This document shows, in pieces, positions 19,217-29,800 of a stretch of DNA of 64,000 bases. The stretch covers positions 2,710,501 to 2,774,500 of the forward strand of contig NC_012691.1 of assembly GCF_000023065.1 (NCBI RefSeq). Reading direction: 5' to 3'. The position numbers and the translations under genes were made by a program. The stretch comes from Tolumonas auensis DSM 9187 (GTDB lineage Bacteria > Pseudomonadota > Gammaproteobacteria > Enterobacterales > Aeromonadaceae). Below the pieces are notes generated by a model. That model was not told the origin of the DNA. It ran no database searches and saw nothing but the letters and a program-made list of their open reading frames with translations. Positions within the stretch are counted from its first letter, which is position 1. Each line of letters begins with the position of its first letter.

Positions 19217-19858
19217 ATGCATACACGAACCCGCATGGTGGCTCCGGATGAAGCATTAACAGGCCGTGAAACCCCCATGCTGACCGAACCTTTGCATTAT
19301 GTGAAACAAGTCAGCATGTTCCCACCCTATCCGGCCGGACTGGAGGTTGCTCATTTTGCAATGGGCTGTTTCTGGGGAGCAGAGCGATTGTTCTGGATAC
19401 AACCGGGGGTCTATGTGACTGCTGTCGGGTATCAGGGCGGCTTTACACCTAACCCAACCTATGACGAAGTCTGCAGCGGAGCTACCGGTCATACCGAAAG
19501 TGTCCGGGTGGTTTATGACCCAGCGATTATCAGTTATGCCACTTTACTGAAATTATTCTGGGAGCAGCACGATCCGGCAGAAGGGGCGCGTCAGGGTAAT
19601 GATATCGGCACACAATATCGCTCGATGATTTTTACCCGGACAGAACAGCAACAACAGCTGGCAATCCAGACCCTGGAACGTTACCAGGCGGCGATGCGGA
19701 CGAATAATGATGCCAGAACCATCACCACTGAAATTACGCAGGAAAAAGCGTTTTATTTTGCTGAACAATATCATCAGCAATATCTGGCTAAAAACCCAGG
19801 CGGATATTGTGGTCTGGGAGGAATCGGAATTTGTTTACCGGAGCCGGATCTATCCTGA
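19217..19858 (+). CDS. msrA: peptide methionine sulfoxide reductase A
   Basis: Repairs Met-S-sulfoxide. 213 residues, like E. coli MsrA. The catalytic GCFWGAE is near residue 52, with VTAVGYQGG and [13 protein letters not shown] typical of the family. The C-terminal [10 protein letters not shown] carries the resolving cysteines. Single gene flanked by a terminator. Confidence 0.96.
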   Translation: MHTRTRMVAPDEALTGRETPMLTEPLHYVKQVSMFPPYPAGLEVAHFAMGCFWGAERLFWIQPGVYVTAVGYQGGFTPNPTYDEVCSGATGHTESVRVVYDPAIISYATLLKLFWEQHDPAEGARQGNDIGTQYRSMIFTRTEQQQQLAIQTLERYQAAMRTNNDARTITTEITQEKAFYFAEQYHQQYLAKNPGGYCGLGGIGICLPEPDLS

Positions 19859-19863
19859 AAAAA

Positions 19864-19894
19864 GAAAGGCGCATTCTGAAGTGCGCCTTTCTTG
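19864..19894 (+). terminator. terminator after msrA
   Basis: GAAAGGCGCA and TGCGCCTTTC form a perfect 10-bp stem with an 8-base loop. It lies between convergent msrA and manA and can serve both. Confidence 0.85.
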
Positions 19895-19910
19895 CCTGAA
19901 ACAGACTCCC

Positions 19911-21110
19911 TCAGCGGGAGCCGATTTGCACCAACTGGCCTTCACCGCTGACAGCAAAGCCTCCTACGGCAGCAGGGACAAAACAGGATTCACCGGCCTG
20001 CAATGTAAGCGTCTTACCATTGGCAGTGATCCCGGCATGACCATTTACGCAGAACAGGATCAGAGCAGTACTCGTTTCACTTTCCAGCAAATTCTGAGTC
20101 AGATTAACCAGCGTAAAAGAAAAGTCCTCCACCGGGATCGGATAATCACTGACAGGCCCTAATACCATCGGACGCATCAGCAATTCACTGGCTGGTTTAG
20201 CCACGAAATCGACATTCGCCAGTAATGCATCAATATCCATGTGTTTTGGTGTTAACCCTGCACGGAGTACGTTATCGGAACTGGCCATCGCCTCTAATCC
20301 GACCCCTTGCAGATAAGCATGCGGCGTACGCGCATACAGGAACATAGCTTCCCCGGGCTGCAACGTGATCACGTTCAGCAGTAGCGGTGCAAACAGCCCC
20401 ATATCTTCCGGATAGAACCCGGCCAGACGCAGCACTTCCGCGAACGCAGCTTCATCCTGACGCTGTTGAGCAGTCGCCAGCAAGGTAGCCACGGTTTCAC
20501 GACGAATGTCGCCCTGTAAGCGCAGAGAAGCCGCAAACAAGGCTTTCAGGGTAGAGTCAGTCGGCTGCAGACAAAATGCATCGATCTCTGTCTGCAGTGC
20601 AGGCAAAGCCAGATCCTTAATCAAGGCCACTATTTCGGCAAATTCACGGAAACCATTCATCGCCCGGTAAGGCGTCAGCGCATACACCAGTTCCGGCTTA
20701 TGATTCGGGTCTTTGAAATTGCGATGTGCAGCAGTTAATGGCACACCAGCCGCGTTTTCGGCAGCAAAACCTGCTTCAGAGTTAGCTTTGTCAGGATGAA
20801 CCTGGATCGATAAAGGCTCTGCTGCAGCCAGCACCTTAAACAGATACGGCAGTTCGCCAAAATTCGTTTGCGCATCGCCCAGAATAGCCGCCGCATCCTG
20901 TTTGATGAACGCATCCAGACGCAGGGTTTCACCCTGCTCATCAATAAGAGCAGAGCAGCCGGTCGGGTGCGCTCCCATCCAGATTTCAGCTTGTGGTTTA
21001 CCTTCCGGATTAGCAATGCCATACATTTTCTGAATAGCATCTTTACTGCCCCAGGCATAATTCAGGATCGGGTTCTGCATCCGGTAGATGCAATTGGAGG
21101 AAAAACTCAT
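19911..21110 (-). CDS. manA: mannose-6-phosphate isomerase, class I
   Basis: Interconverts mannose-6-P and fructose-6-P, giving access to mannose and GDP-mannose precursors. 399 residues. The N-terminal NYAWGSKDAI and the zinc-site segments IQVHPDK, NHKPELVYAL and LYARTPHAYLQG are intact. ATG at 21110 has AAAGGA upstream. A later ATG (MQNPILNYAWGSKD) is possible but lacks this site. Confidence 0.95.
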   Translation of the reverse strand: MSFSSNCIYRMQNPILNYAWGSKDAIQKMYGIANPEGKPQAEIWMGAHPTGCSALIDEQGETLRLDAFIKQDAAAILGDAQTNFGELPYLFKVLAAAEPLSIQVHPDKANSEAGFAAENAAGVPLTAAHRNFKDPNHKPELVYALTPYRAMNGFREFAEIVALIKDLALPALQTEIDAFCLQPTDSTLKALFAASLRLQGDIRRETVATLLATAQQRQDEAAFAEVLRLAGFYPEDMGLFAPLLLNVITLQPGEAMFLYARTPHAYLQGVGLEAMASSDNVLRAGLTPKHMDIDALLANVDFVAKPASELLMRPMVLGPVSDYPIPVEDFSFTLVNLTQNLLESETSTALILFCVNGHAGITANGKTLTLQAGESCFVPAAVGGFAVSGEGQLVQIGSR

Positions 21111-21300
21111 TATGTGTCCTTTCTACTGTGTTTATTAACGACATCACGGGGCGGGCCCGAATGTTATTTCAACCTCAATGTGCCGGTCACATTCCATGAG
21201 TGCCCCCCACTACACAGAACTTGACGCAAACGCTGGTTTCATCAGAAACGGCTGAGCATTTTATTAAAGCACAAACGTTCAGCCTGTTTTTTGTTATGGA

Positions 21301-22758
21301 TTAATTCTGACGATAAACTTTAATGTTGTTAAAGCCCTGCTCTTTCAGATAGAGCGCCTGTAATTTACTCATCACGCCGCGCTCGCAATACAACAGATAG
21401 GTTTTGCTCTGATCCAAATCGCCGAACTGAGTCGACAGCTTATAAAACGGTAAATGGATCACGGTCATGCCTTCCGGATTAAACGGCTTATCTTCGTGTT
21501 CATCCGGTGAACGGATATCCAGAATGACTTCGTTTTCAGCCAGTGCCGATGTCGTTTCTACTTCCTGCACCTGAGCTTCGGTTTCATTCGCGATCTCACG
21601 GATATCGATCACTTTCGCACTGGTGATCACATTTTCCAGTACATCGAAATTAAACTTGGCTTCGTTCGCCAAAACTTCTTCATAACGCGCTTTTACCGTC
21701 GGCTTATTGGAAATCACTCCGCAATATTCCGGCATGGTTTCAGCGAACTCCTGAGTTCCGATGGCCCGGGCCTGATCAATGATGTCTTGCTTATCACTGA
21801 CGATCAGCGGACGCAGGATCAAGGTGTCGGTAACACGATCAATCACAGACAGATTGGTGACGGTCTGGCTGGATACCTGTCCGACGCTCTCACCGGTGAC
21901 TAACGCTTCGACACCCATACGTTCCGCAACACGGGAAGCCGCCCGCATCATCATTCGTTTCAGTACCACGCCCATCAGACCATTGTCGATTTTTTCCAGG
22001 ATCTCGCCAACCACGGGTTCGAAAGGCACAGAAACAAATTTTACTTTGTGTGACTGGCTGTATTTGCTCCACAGATAATAAGCCACCTGTTTCACGCCGA
22101 TCTCATGCGCCGCGCCGCCCAGATTAAAGAAACAGTAGTGCACTCGGCTGCCACGTTTGATGAACAGATAAGAAGCCACCCCGGAGTCAAAACCACCGGA
22201 GATCAGACTTAATACATCTTCCTGTGTCGACAGCGGATAACCACCTAAGCCTTTATGGATCGCCGTGACCAGATACAGCAGCTCATTTTCAATCTGCAGA
22301 TTGATCTGCAGATCCGGATGCGAAAGTCTGACTCCATTAGACGGGAAATTCTGATTCAGTCCGCCACCGACATAACGCTCAATTTCGATGGAGGTGAATT
22401 CATGTTTACCTTTGCGTTTCACACGCACACAGAAGGTTTTATTTGCCAGCGTCGGGCCATAGACTGCCGCAGTCTGCTCGTAAATATCGTGCAGATCAGT
22501 GAACGGTACCTGTGTCACTTCCAGAAAAGCCTGGATACCCGGCATGCAACTCAAACGTTCAACCAGCTTGTCTCTGTTTTCGGGCGAATCATTTTTACTG
22601 GACACCATGAGCTTGTCCCAGTCGTTACGGACAGTAACGGTCTCATCCACTTTTTGCAGGACATTACGGATATTACCCTGCAAAATTTTCACCATGCGTT
22701 GGCGGACGGATTTACTTTTGATGGTGATTTCCGGGAACAGTTTAATGATGAATTTCAT
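21301..22758 (-). CDS. thiI: tRNA uridine 4-sulfurtransferase with rhodanese domain
   Basis: Makes 4-thiouridine at position 8 of tRNAs and delivers sulfur for the thiazole of thiamine. 485 residues. N-terminal ferredoxin-like and THUMP domains (1-165), PP-loop [11 protein letters not shown] (about 188-198), and a C-terminal rhodanese-like domain whose catalytic Cys is in [10 protein letters not shown] (about C458). The rhodanese extension is as in E. coli. Divergent from xseB. Confidence 0.96.
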   Translation of the reverse strand: MKFIIKLFPEITIKSKSVRQRMVKILQGNIRNVLQKVDETVTVRNDWDKLMVSSKNDSPENRDKLVERLSCMPGIQAFLEVTQVPFTDLHDIYEQTAAVYGPTLANKTFCVRVKRKGKHEFTSIEIERYVGGGLNQNFPSNGVRLSHPDLQINLQIENELLYLVTAIHKGLGGYPLSTQEDVLSLISGGFDSGVASYLFIKRGSRVHYCFFNLGGAAHEIGVKQVAYYLWSKYSQSHKVKFVSVPFEPVVGEILEKIDNGLMGVVLKRMMMRAASRVAERMGVEALVTGESVGQVSSQTVTNLSVIDRVTDTLILRPLIVSDKQDIIDQARAIGTQEFAETMPEYCGVISNKPTVKARYEEVLANEAKFNFDVLENVITSAKVIDIREIANETEAQVQEVETTSALAENEVILDIRSPDEHEDKPFNPEGMTVIHLPFYKLSTQFGDLDQSKTYLLYCERGVMSKLQALYLKEQGFNNIKVYRQN

Positions 22759-22910
22759 GACAACGCTCGTTTAGCTGGCGAAAAGTGGCGCATTATAATC
22801 CAGCCGGCCAAAGATGCTAACCCTTGAGGCAAGAGATCACAGAGTTTATACGCCAGAAGGTCAGACAGTGGTAAGATAAGTAAATTATCTCTCTATTATC
22901 AGAACCCGCC

Positions 22911-23177
22911 ATGGCCGCCAAAAAGACCGAATCATTAAGTTTTGATGCTGCTCTCGGAGAGCTGGAGCAAATTGTGCAACAGCTGGAACAGGGTGATTTA
23001 CCGCTGGAAACAGCACTGAAACAATTTGAACGAGGCATTCAGCTGGCGCGGGTGAGCAAACAAAAATTAGAACAAGCGGAACAGCAGGTGCAGATACTGT
23101 TACAACAGGGTGAGCAGGAAAAACTGACGCCATTTACTGTTGAACAGACATCCGGCCAGAACGCAGAGGAAGAATAA
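22911..23177 (+). CDS. xseB: exodeoxyribonuclease VII small subunit
   Basis: An 88-residue helical protein with the family core [20 protein letters not shown] followed by [12 protein letters not shown]. Pairs with XseA to degrade single-stranded DNA. First of the tightly packed xseB-ispA-dxs operon; the ispA start follows its stop without a gap. Confidence 0.96.
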   Translation: MAAKKTESLSFDAALGELEQIVQQLEQGDLPLETALKQFERGIQLARVSKQKLEQAEQQVQILLQQGEQEKLTPFTVEQTSGQNAEEE

Positions 23178-24068
23178 GTGTCACTGCAGACCTTTTCACA
23201 ACACTACCGGCAACGCATTGATGATCTGTTGCTGCAAAAAATCGAAACCTTACCTGATTTATCACCTCGCCTAAAAGCGGCAATGCGCCATGGCCTGGTG
23301 CTGGGTGGCAAACGGGTTCGTCCATTTCTCGTCTATGCTACCGGTAGCATGCTGGACATTGATGAAGCATTACTGGATGGACCGGCCGCCGCGATCGAGT
23401 GCATTCATGCCTATTCGCTGATCCACGATGATTTGCCGGCTATGGACGATGATGATCTGCGTCGCGGTCATCCGACTGTGCATAAAGCGTTTGATGAAGC
23501 GACTGCCGTACTGGCAGGTGATGCCTTGCAGACACTGGCATTCTCTATTCTGGCGGATCACCCTTTCCCGGATGCATTACGCACCCAGCAAGTGAAGATG
23601 CTGAGCACGCTGGCACAAGCTTCTGGTTATGCCGGCATGTGTGGTGGTCAGGCGCTGGATCTGGCCGCAGAAGGACAACATGTCGGACTGGAAGCACTGG
23701 AGCTGATCCACCGGCATAAGACCGGCGCACTGATTGAGTGTGCGGTGATGCTCGGTGCATTGTGTCAGCAGGATGTCGCAGCAGAAACAGTCTCTGCCCT
23801 GAAAAAATATGCAGCGGCCATCGGACTCGCTTTCCAGGTACAGGATGACATTCTTGATGTTGTCAGTGATACCGAGACGCTGGGTAAACCTCAGGGTTCT
23901 GATCAGGCGCTGGATAAAAGCACCTACCCTGCTTTGCTGGGGCTGGATGCCGCCCGCGAAATGGCGCAGGATCTGCACCGGCAGGCATTAGCGGCCTTGG
24001 CACCACTTCCTTATAATACTGAAATATTATCTGCGTTTGCTGATTACATCATCGAGCGCGCATATTAA
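23178..24068 (+). CDS. ispA: farnesyl diphosphate synthase
   Basis: Condenses IPP with DMAPP and GPP to make C15 farnesyl-PP. 296 residues; first Asp-rich motif [14 protein letters not shown] (about 90-103) and second FQVQDDILD (about 220). Start is GTG directly after the xseB stop. Its stop overlaps the dxs start (TAATG). Confidence 0.96.
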   Translation: MSLQTFSQHYRQRIDDLLLQKIETLPDLSPRLKAAMRHGLVLGGKRVRPFLVYATGSMLDIDEALLDGPAAAIECIHAYSLIHDDLPAMDDDDLRRGHPTVHKAFDEATAVLAGDALQTLAFSILADHPFPDALRTQQVKMLSTLAQASGYAGMCGGQALDLAAEGQHVGLEALELIHRHKTGALIECAVMLGALCQQDVAAETVSALKKYAAAIGLAFQVQDDILDVVSDTETLGKPQGSDQALDKSTYPALLGLDAAREMAQDLHRQALAALAPLPYNTEILSAFADYIIERAY

Positions 24069-25951
24069 TGTCGGATAATAACAAACACATGATGATTGAT
24101 ATGACCGAATACCCGACGCTGGCATCAGTTAATTCGCCGGCGGATCTGCGGCAATTCCCGGAAGAGCGTCTGACGCAATTATGTCAGGAGCTACGCACTT
24201 TTTTGCTGCACTCTGTAAGCCGTAGCAGTGGCCATCTGGCATCCGGACTCGGAGTCGTGGAACTGACCGTAGCGCTGCATTATGTCTATCAGACACCGGT
24301 TGATAAGCTGGTATGGGATGTTGGTCATCAGGCTTATCCGCACAAAATTCTGACCGGCCGTCGCGACCGGATGGCGACAATCCGTCAGAAGGATGGCGTT
24401 CACCCGTTCCCATGGCGGGAAGAGAGTGAATATGATCCGCTGAGTGTCGGTCACTCCAGCACCTCCATTGGTGCCGCTTTAGGCATGGCGGTGGCGGCCA
24501 AACGGCAGGGTCTGGATCACAAAGTTGTGGCTGTCATTGGTGATGGTGCACTGACTGCAGGAATGGCATTCGAAGCGCTGAATCATGCCGGTGATCTGCA
24601 TGAAGATATGCTGGTGATCCTGAATGACAACGAAATGTCGATTTCGGAAAACGTCGGCGCACTCAACAATCATCTGGCGAAATGGTTATCCGGCCCGGTC
24701 TACACCACGCTGCGGGAAGGCGGCAAAAAGGTACTGTCTGGCCTGCCACCGGTAAAAGAGCTCGCTCGCCGGGCGGAAGAACATATCAAAGGCATGGTAA
24801 TTCCGGGGACCTTGTTTGAAGAGTTGGGCTTTAATTATATCGGCCCGATTGATGGGCATGACATCAAAGCACTGGTCAATACACTGAAAAATATGCGGCA
24901 GTTAAAAGGTCCGCAACTGCTGCATGTGATGACCAAAAAAGGCAAAGGCTATGAGCCTGCCGAAAAAGACCCTATCGGTTATCACGGTGTGCCGAAATTC
25001 AATCCGGAAGATGACTGCCTGCCGAAAAACAAAGGCGGCAAACCGACTTTCTCGAATATTTTCGGTCAGTGGTTATGCGATATGGCTGAGTCTGACAGCA
25101 AACTGGTGGGCATTACACCGGCGATGCGGGAAGGCTCCGGCATGGTTGAGTTCTCGCAGAAATATCCTGAGCGTTATTTTGATGTCGCGATTGCCGAACA
25201 GCATGCGGTGACCTTTGCCGCCGGGCTGGCGATAGAAGGCATGAAACCGGTCGTGGCTATCTATTCCAGCTTCATGCAGCGGGCTTACGATCAAATCATC
25301 CACGATGTGGCGATCCAGAATCTGCCCGTATTGTTTGCCATCGATCGCGCCGGCCTGGTCGGTGCTGACGGGCCGACCCATCAGGGTGCATTTGATATCA
25401 GCTTCCTGCGCACCATTCCGAATATGGTGATCATGACGCCATCGGATGAAAACGAATGCCGGATGATGCTGACCACGGGCTATCAGTTAAACCAGCCTGC
25501 AGCGGTACGTTACCCCCGCGGTACAGGCAGTTGTGTCACTCTGAACACAGAACTGGAAACATTACCGGTTGGTAAAGGTCAGATCGTCCGTCAGGGACAA
25601 AGTATTGCCCTGCTCTGCTTCGGTACGCTGTTACATCAGGCAAAATCCGTAGCCGAAAAACTGGATGCCACACTGGTCGATATGCGGTTTGTGAAGCCTT
25701 TGGATGCAGAATTGCTTAAAACGATTACAGCACAGCATGATGTACTGGTGACCATCGAAGAAAATGCCGTACAAGGTGGTGCAGGCTCTGCCGTTAATGA
25801 GTGGATGATGACGCAGCGCGTGTTAATACCGGTATTAAATATTGGTCTGCCGGATCGCTTTATCGAACAAGGTACGCAGGAAGAGATTTATCATGTTCTC
25901 CGACTGAACAGTGCCGGTATTGAACAGCGGATACGTGAGTTTATGGCTTAA
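24068..25951 (+). CDS. dxs: 1-deoxy-D-xylulose-5-phosphate synthase
   Basis: First enzyme of the MEP isoprenoid pathway, joining pyruvate and glyceraldehyde-3-P with thiamine diphosphate. 627 residues. Features seen: [16 protein letters not shown], the ThDP motif [18 protein letters not shown] to [10 protein letters not shown], and the transketolase-like [15 protein letters not shown]. Together with ispA it supplies farnesyl-PP from one operon. Confidence 0.97.
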   Translation: MSDNNKHMMIDMTEYPTLASVNSPADLRQFPEERLTQLCQELRTFLLHSVSRSSGHLASGLGVVELTVALHYVYQTPVDKLVWDVGHQAYPHKILTGRRDRMATIRQKDGVHPFPWREESEYDPLSVGHSSTSIGAALGMAVAAKRQGLDHKVVAVIGDGALTAGMAFEALNHAGDLHEDMLVILNDNEMSISENVGALNNHLAKWLSGPVYTTLREGGKKVLSGLPPVKELARRAEEHIKGMVIPGTLFEELGFNYIGPIDGHDIKALVNTLKNMRQLKGPQLLHVMTKKGKGYEPAEKDPIGYHGVPKFNPEDDCLPKNKGGKPTFSNIFGQWLCDMAESDSKLVGITPAMREGSGMVEFSQKYPERYFDVAIAEQHAVTFAAGLAIEGMKPVVAIYSSFMQRAYDQIIHDVAIQNLPVLFAIDRAGLVGADGPTHQGAFDISFLRTIPNMVIMTPSDENECRMMLTTGYQLNQPAAVRYPRGTGSCVTLNTELETLPVGKGQIVRQGQSIALLCFGTLLHQAKSVAEKLDATLVDMRFVKPLDAELLKTITAQHDVLVTIEENAVQGGAGSAVNEWMMTQRVLIPVLNIGLPDRFIEQGTQEEIYHVLRLNSAGIEQRIREFMA

Positions 25952-25990
25952 CACTTAGTTACGACGACACTCAGTTACGACAAACACTCA
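25951..25990 (+). repeat. short direct repeats after dxs
   Basis: ACACTTAGTTACGAC (25951-25965), ACACTCAGTTACGAC (25967-25981) and a partial third copy ACACTCA (25984-25990) follow the dxs stop with a 16-17-base period. No function is evident. Confidence 0.6.
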
Positions 25991-25991
25991 G

Positions 25992-26019
25992 TATTACGGC
26001 TCCTTCGGGAGCCGTAATA
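25992..26019 (+). terminator. terminator between dxs and arsC
   Basis: TATTACGGCTCC TTC GGGAGCCGTAATA is a near-perfect 12-bp stem between convergent genes. The T-run is weak on both sides. Confidence 0.65.
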
Positions 26020-26031
26020 TATCAAGACTTA

Positions 26032-26457
26032 TTAGATCAGACGCTTACCTTCCGCATCAACCACCGCTTCACCGTCTTCCTTGGTAAATGCACCTTGTTG
26101 CGCAGCCGGCAGTATATCAAGTACCAATTCTGAAGGACGACACAGCTTAGTGCCCAGCTCTGTGACCACAATAGGACGATTGATCAGAATAGGATGCTGC
26201 ATCATGAAATCAAGCAACTGCTCGTCAGTCCATTTCGGATCATCCAGCCCCAGCTCAACATAAGGATCGCATTTCTGACGCAGCACTTCACGCACGCTGA
26301 TGCCCATATCGGCAATCAGTTTTACCAGCGTATCGCGGGTTGGCGGTGTTTCCAGATACAGGATCACGTTCGGTTCGATACCGGCATTGCGGATCATTTC
26401 CAGCGTATTACGTGAGGTACCGCATTTTGGATTATGATAAATAGTCACTTCAGACAT
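26032..26457 (-). CDS. arsC: glutaredoxin-type arsenate reductase
   Basis: A 141-residue ArsC of the R773/E. coli type, which reduces arsenate to arsenite with glutathione and glutaredoxin. The catalytic Cys is in HNPKCGTSRNT (C12), and the Arg residues of the anion site are in INRPIV and LCRPSE. I start it at 26457 (MSEVTIYHNPKCG), with AAAGGGA upstream, because this matches E. coli ArsC in length. It lies 22 bases after arsR. There is no arsB or acr3 efflux gene beside it. Confidence 0.9.
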   Translation of the reverse strand: MSEVTIYHNPKCGTSRNTLEMIRNAGIEPNVILYLETPPTRDTLVKLIADMGISVREVLRQKCDPYVELGLDDPKWTDEQLLDFMMQHPILINRPIVVTELGTKLCRPSELVLDILPAAQQGAFTKEDGEAVVDAEGKRLI

Positions 26458-26479
26458 GGTCATTTCCCTTTCATGATCA

Positions 26480-26788
26480 TTAACGTGGAATACATTGTTC
26501 CGGATTGCCGCCACAACATTCTTCGGTCAGGTATGCAATCAGTTCCCGCATCAGTGGAACATTCGCACGGTAGCGCTGATAACGCCCTTCCTGCACGACC
26601 GATAACAGGCCAGCATGCGCCATCGCTTTCAGATGGAAAGACAGGTTGTTCGGTGGCAGACCGAGCGTAGTCGCAATTTGTCCGGCGACCATGCCTTCCT
26701 GACCACACTTCACCAGCAAACGATAAATATCCTGCCGGATACCGGATGCCAGTGATTCAAAGATGAGTGTTGCTGATTCTTTTTTCAT
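26480..26788 (-). CDS. arsR: ArsR-family metalloregulator with C-terminal cysteine site
   Basis: A 102-residue winged-helix repressor. The usual alpha3 CVC motif is missing (LPPNNLSFHLK instead). A Cys cluster, C91, C92 and C99 in ECCGGNPEQC, sits at the C-terminus, as in the Acidithiobacillus ferrooxidans ArsR, which senses As(III) with C95, C96 and C102. It precedes arsC and probably represses itself and arsC. Confidence 0.88.
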   Translation of the reverse strand: MKKESATLIFESLASGIRQDIYRLLVKCGQEGMVAGQIATTLGLPPNNLSFHLKAMAHAGLLSVVQEGRYQRYRANVPLMRELIAYLTEECCGGNPEQCIPR

Positions 26789-26790
26789 AG

Positions 26791-26814
26791 TTCAATACTA
26801 CAAGAGGGATTGAA
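26791..26814 (-). promoter_or_regulatory. candidate ArsR operator and promoter
   Basis: TTCAAT (26791-26796) and ATTGAA (26809-26814) are perfect inverted repeats 12 bases apart, starting 3 bases upstream of the arsR start codon. A minus-strand TTGATT...TAGTAT promoter (16-base spacer) overlaps them, so a repressor bound here would block transcription. Confidence 0.55.
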
Positions 26815-26831
26815 ATAATCAAGCGAATAAA

Positions 26832-26849
26832 AGCCAGCATAAGCTGGCT
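26832..26849 (-). terminator. terminator of the second AEC gene
   Basis: AGCCAGC ATAA GCTGGCT stem followed on the minus strand by TTTTATTC. It separates the AEC gene from the arsR promoter, arguing against co-transcription. Confidence 0.7.
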
Positions 26850-26857
26850 GATACTAT

Positions 26858-27793
26858 TCATCCGGATAACATGACACAAAGCGGCGTGGTGACCGCGGCC
26901 ACTACAGTAGAGAGCAACAGGCTGGTCGCCATCACCCCTTCCATCGTTTTAAACTGCCGAGCCATCAGGTAAACGTTCACCCCGGTAGCAATGGATGCCA
27001 GCAACACGATTGCCTGCGTTTCCATGGTAGGTAAGCCAATCAGACGGGCGATCCCCCAGGCGACTAACGGATGACCAACCAGTTTGAGCAGACATACGCT
27101 GATTGATTGTCCCCAATTACCGCCAATGCCATATTCTGCAAGCCCCATCCCTAACGATAACAGCGCCATAGGTGCCGCCGCACCGCTGATCATGCTCACG
27201 GTATTATCAATCAATAGAGGCAGTTTCCAGCCTGTCAGCCCCCATGCGGTACCAGTCAGGATGCCGAAAACAATCGGGTTTTTCAGCACACTTTTAACGG
27301 TTGAGAAAAATCCGCGAAAGGAAAAGCTGCCATGTTTCGCCAATTCCACCGATACCGTCACCAGTGTCCAGAGGATCAGTGAATTAAATACCAGCACCAG
27401 TGCTACCGAAGGCAATGCGGCATCACCTAACATCATTTTTGCCAGTGGCAATCCCAGCATAGAGTTATTAGAGAAGATCCCGCCCAGGGCAAATACAGAT
27501 TGCGATACGCCATCCAGTTTAAAGACTTTCCAGGCCAGTAAACGTCCCAGAATAAAAATGATTAAGCAGCCGCCAAAAAACGCGATCAACAAGCGCGCAT
27601 CAACCGGTGGCAGTTTGGAGAAATCACTCATCAGATGAAACAGCATCGCCGGCAATGCCAGTGAAAAAACGAAGCGGGACAAAGAATCCGACATCACTTT
27701 AGGCCAATGCGCCCAGCGCATCACGCCATAGCCGATAAACACCAGGATAAACAATGGGGTTGAGAGATAGACTTGATGTAATAAGGCAGACAT
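26858..27793 (-). CDS. AEC-family transporter
   Basis: A 311-residue inner-membrane carrier with about ten hydrophobic segments. The conserved central FSNNSMLGLPL motif and the C-terminal IATGVNVYLMARQ are typical of malonate/auxin-carrier-like AEC proteins. ATG 27793 is preferred over the TTG 18 bases upstream. The nearby arsRC genes suggest no role in arsenic, because a terminator lies between. Substrate unknown. Confidence 0.86.
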   Translation of the reverse strand: MSALLHQVYLSTPLFILVFIGYGVMRWAHWPKVMSDSLSRFVFSLALPAMLFHLMSDFSKLPPVDARLLIAFFGGCLIIFILGRLLAWKVFKLDGVSQSVFALGGIFSNNSMLGLPLAKMMLGDAALPSVALVLVFNSLILWTLVTVSVELAKHGSFSFRGFFSTVKSVLKNPIVFGILTGTAWGLTGWKLPLLIDNTVSMISGAAAPMALLSLGMGLAEYGIGGNWGQSISVCLLKLVGHPLVAWGIARLIGLPTMETQAIVLLASIATGVNVYLMARQFKTMEGVMATSLLLSTVVAAVTTPLCVMLSG

Positions 27794-27976
27794 AGCACCA
27801 CCATCAGACAACGGGAGGCAAAGTCTAGCATGACATATGTCACAAATATTGCGCCATATTAACTTTCAAACGGAATCCTAAAATTTGTCGTTTGGACTCC
27901 GCCTGATTTATCCCGGACAAACTGATATGCTAGACAAAACAAATAAAACTCATTTGGAATTCAGGAGTTTCAGGTC

Positions 27977-28783
27977 ATGCGCAAAATCACATGGTGGCAG
28001 GCTCTCTGGCTATCATTCTTTTCCCGAACGCTATATCAGTCTGTTGCCCGTCAATGGCAGGGGATCGGCTCATTATATTTGTTGATCATCTCAGCACTGG
28101 TCGTGATGCCTATTACGATGCAGATCCGGGAAGGGTATCTTGCTTTCGTTGAAGAAGAATTGCCGCTGTATCTGGATGAATTTCCGGAACTGACGATTCA
28201 GAGCGGTCAGGCATCCACCCCGGAAGAACGCCCCTATATTATTAACGAGAAAGGTACGACTGAGCCGTTCATTGTCGTGGATACCACCGGGCAATACACG
28301 TCATTAGACCAGACATCGGCAGCGGTGCTTATTACGACTGACCGCATATCTATCCGTAAAAACGATACCGATTCTCAGTCCTATGATTTTTCAGATCTGA
28401 CGGATATGACGATTGATCGCTCATCGGTCGAAACATTTATGGCAACTACCGGTCAATTTCTGCTCCCGCTGACCTATGTGATTATGGTCGCCTTTTCCTG
28501 GTTCTGGCGGTTTACACAAGCCATGGTTTACGCCTTGTTTGCCGGATGGCTGGCGAAAAGACAGGGCGTGACTCTGCGGTATAACTCGTTTGTCCGCATC
28601 TGTGCGGTGGCGCTGACGCCTGCGATGATCCTTGATATGTTTATCGGTGTTCTCGGCTTACCGCTGCCCTTTGCCGGTCTGTTATTTATCGTGCTGGAAG
28701 TGATGTATGTTCGCTTCGCCATTCAGAGTGTCTGTCAGTTACCACCCGATCAGCGTAACGATGAAGGCTCCATCATCGCGTAA
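27977..28783 (+). CDS. DUF1189-like integral membrane protein
   Basis: A 268-residue protein with one membrane segment near residues 32-50, an extracytoplasmic domain of about 110 residues rich in Thr, Asp and Ser, then four hydrophobic segments (about 160-250). The layout and the N-terminal WQALWLSFFSRTLYQSVA with FAGWLAKRQG fit the DUF1189/YIP1-like group. Function unknown. Single gene with its own terminator, divergent from the AEC gene. Confidence 0.7.
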   Translation: MRKITWWQALWLSFFSRTLYQSVARQWQGIGSLYLLIISALVVMPITMQIREGYLAFVEEELPLYLDEFPELTIQSGQASTPEERPYIINEKGTTEPFIVVDTTGQYTSLDQTSAAVLITTDRISIRKNDTDSQSYDFSDLTDMTIDRSSVETFMATTGQFLLPLTYVIMVAFSWFWRFTQAMVYALFAGWLAKRQGVTLRYNSFVRICAVALTPAMILDMFIGVLGLPLPFAGLLFIVLEVMYVRFAIQSVCQLPPDQRNDEGSIIA

Positions 28784-28807
28784 CCAGAAAAGAGCAATAC
28801 AGATACG

Positions 28808-28840
28808 AAAAGGGAAGCCAGCTCTGACTTCCCTTTTTTA
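28808..28840 (+). terminator. terminator between DUF1189-like gene and ABC operon
   Basis: AAAAGGGAAG and CTTCCCTTTT stem with a 10-base loop, followed by further T residues. It serves the plus-strand gene and can also stop the convergent ABC operon. Confidence 0.85.
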
Positions 28841-28863
28841 TTTCTGTCTGTGTTTGATAGCAC

Positions 28864-29799
28864 TCAGTCTTTATAAATCTTCGGATTGAACAGGTCGCGT
28901 AACCAGTCACCCAGCAGATTGATAACCAGCACCAGCACCACCAGACAAATGCCGGGGAAGGCAGTGATCCACCATGAACCGGAGAAAATGTAGTTAAAAC
29001 CGATACTGATCAGTGAACCCAGTGACGGTTTGTCCACCGGCATCCCGAGCCCCAGAAACGACAATGCCGCTTCAGACATAATGGCATTGGCAACCTGTAC
29101 GGTTGAGATAACCAGGATCGGTGACAGGCAGTTTGGCAGAATATGACGGAACATAATGCGGGGCGCTTTAAAGCCCATTACGCGCGCTGCCTCCACATAC
29201 TCTTTCTTCTTCTCCGACAAAACGGAAGCGCGCACAGTACGTGCGTATTGCGGCCATTCAGAAATACCGATGATCAACACCAGCATCAGAATGGCATATT
29301 GCGAGTAGAACTCACCGCCCAGCGTCGCCTGAAAAATAGCCGATACAATGATCGCCACCATCATAGTAGAGAACGACAGCTGAATATCCGCCATCCGCAT
29401 CAGCAGGTTATCAACACGACCACCGACATAACCAGCCACCAGGCCGATCACGACACCAAATGCTAATTGCAGGGCGACCGCACACAAACCAATCATCAGC
29501 GATACACGTGAACCATACAAAATGGTACTTAAAATATCGCGACCCTGATTATCGGTACCCAGCAGGAAATTGGCATCCCCTCCCTCCAGCCATGACGGCG
29601 GCATTTCTGCATCCATAATGTCGTAGGTAGATGGATCATACGGATTATGCGGTGCCAGCCAGGGCGCCAGTGTCGCCAGAACTACGTACAACATAAAGAG
29701 AACAAAGCAGACCATCGCTACTTTGTCTTTCAGGAAATAGTAAATCAGATCGGACTGACGGAAACGCTGCCAGCGACTCATCGTTGCTTGTTGTGACAT
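28864..29799 (-). CDS. peptide/glutathione-type ABC transporter permease (DppC/GsiD-like)
   Basis: A 311-residue inner-membrane permease with an N-terminal membrane segment (30-50) and the BPD_transp_1 domain. The coupling-loop signature ARVMGFKAPRIMFRHILPN (EAA motif) is visible. It pairs with the permease encoded one base upstream and ends the operon. The order ATPase - binding protein - permease - permease is that of E. coli gsiABCD, but the substrate cannot be fixed from sequence. Confidence 0.9.
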   Translation of the reverse strand: MSQQATMSRWQRFRQSDLIYYFLKDKVAMVCFVLFMLYVVLATLAPWLAPHNPYDPSTYDIMDAEMPPSWLEGGDANFLLGTDNQGRDILSTILYGSRVSLMIGLCAVALQLAFGVVIGLVAGYVGGRVDNLLMRMADIQLSFSTMMVAIIVSAIFQATLGGEFYSQYAILMLVLIIGISEWPQYARTVRASVLSEKKKEYVEAARVMGFKAPRIMFRHILPNCLSPILVISTVQVANAIMSEAALSFLGLGMPVDKPSLGSLISIGFNYIFSGSWWITAFPGICLVVLVLVINLLGDWLRDLFNPKIYKD

Positions 29800-29800
29800 C

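Noticed and set aside
21249-21290. GGCTGA...TCAGCC stem with T-run on the plus strand
   Set aside because: No plus-strand gene precedes it, and on the minus strand (thiI) there is no T-run, so I do not call a terminator.
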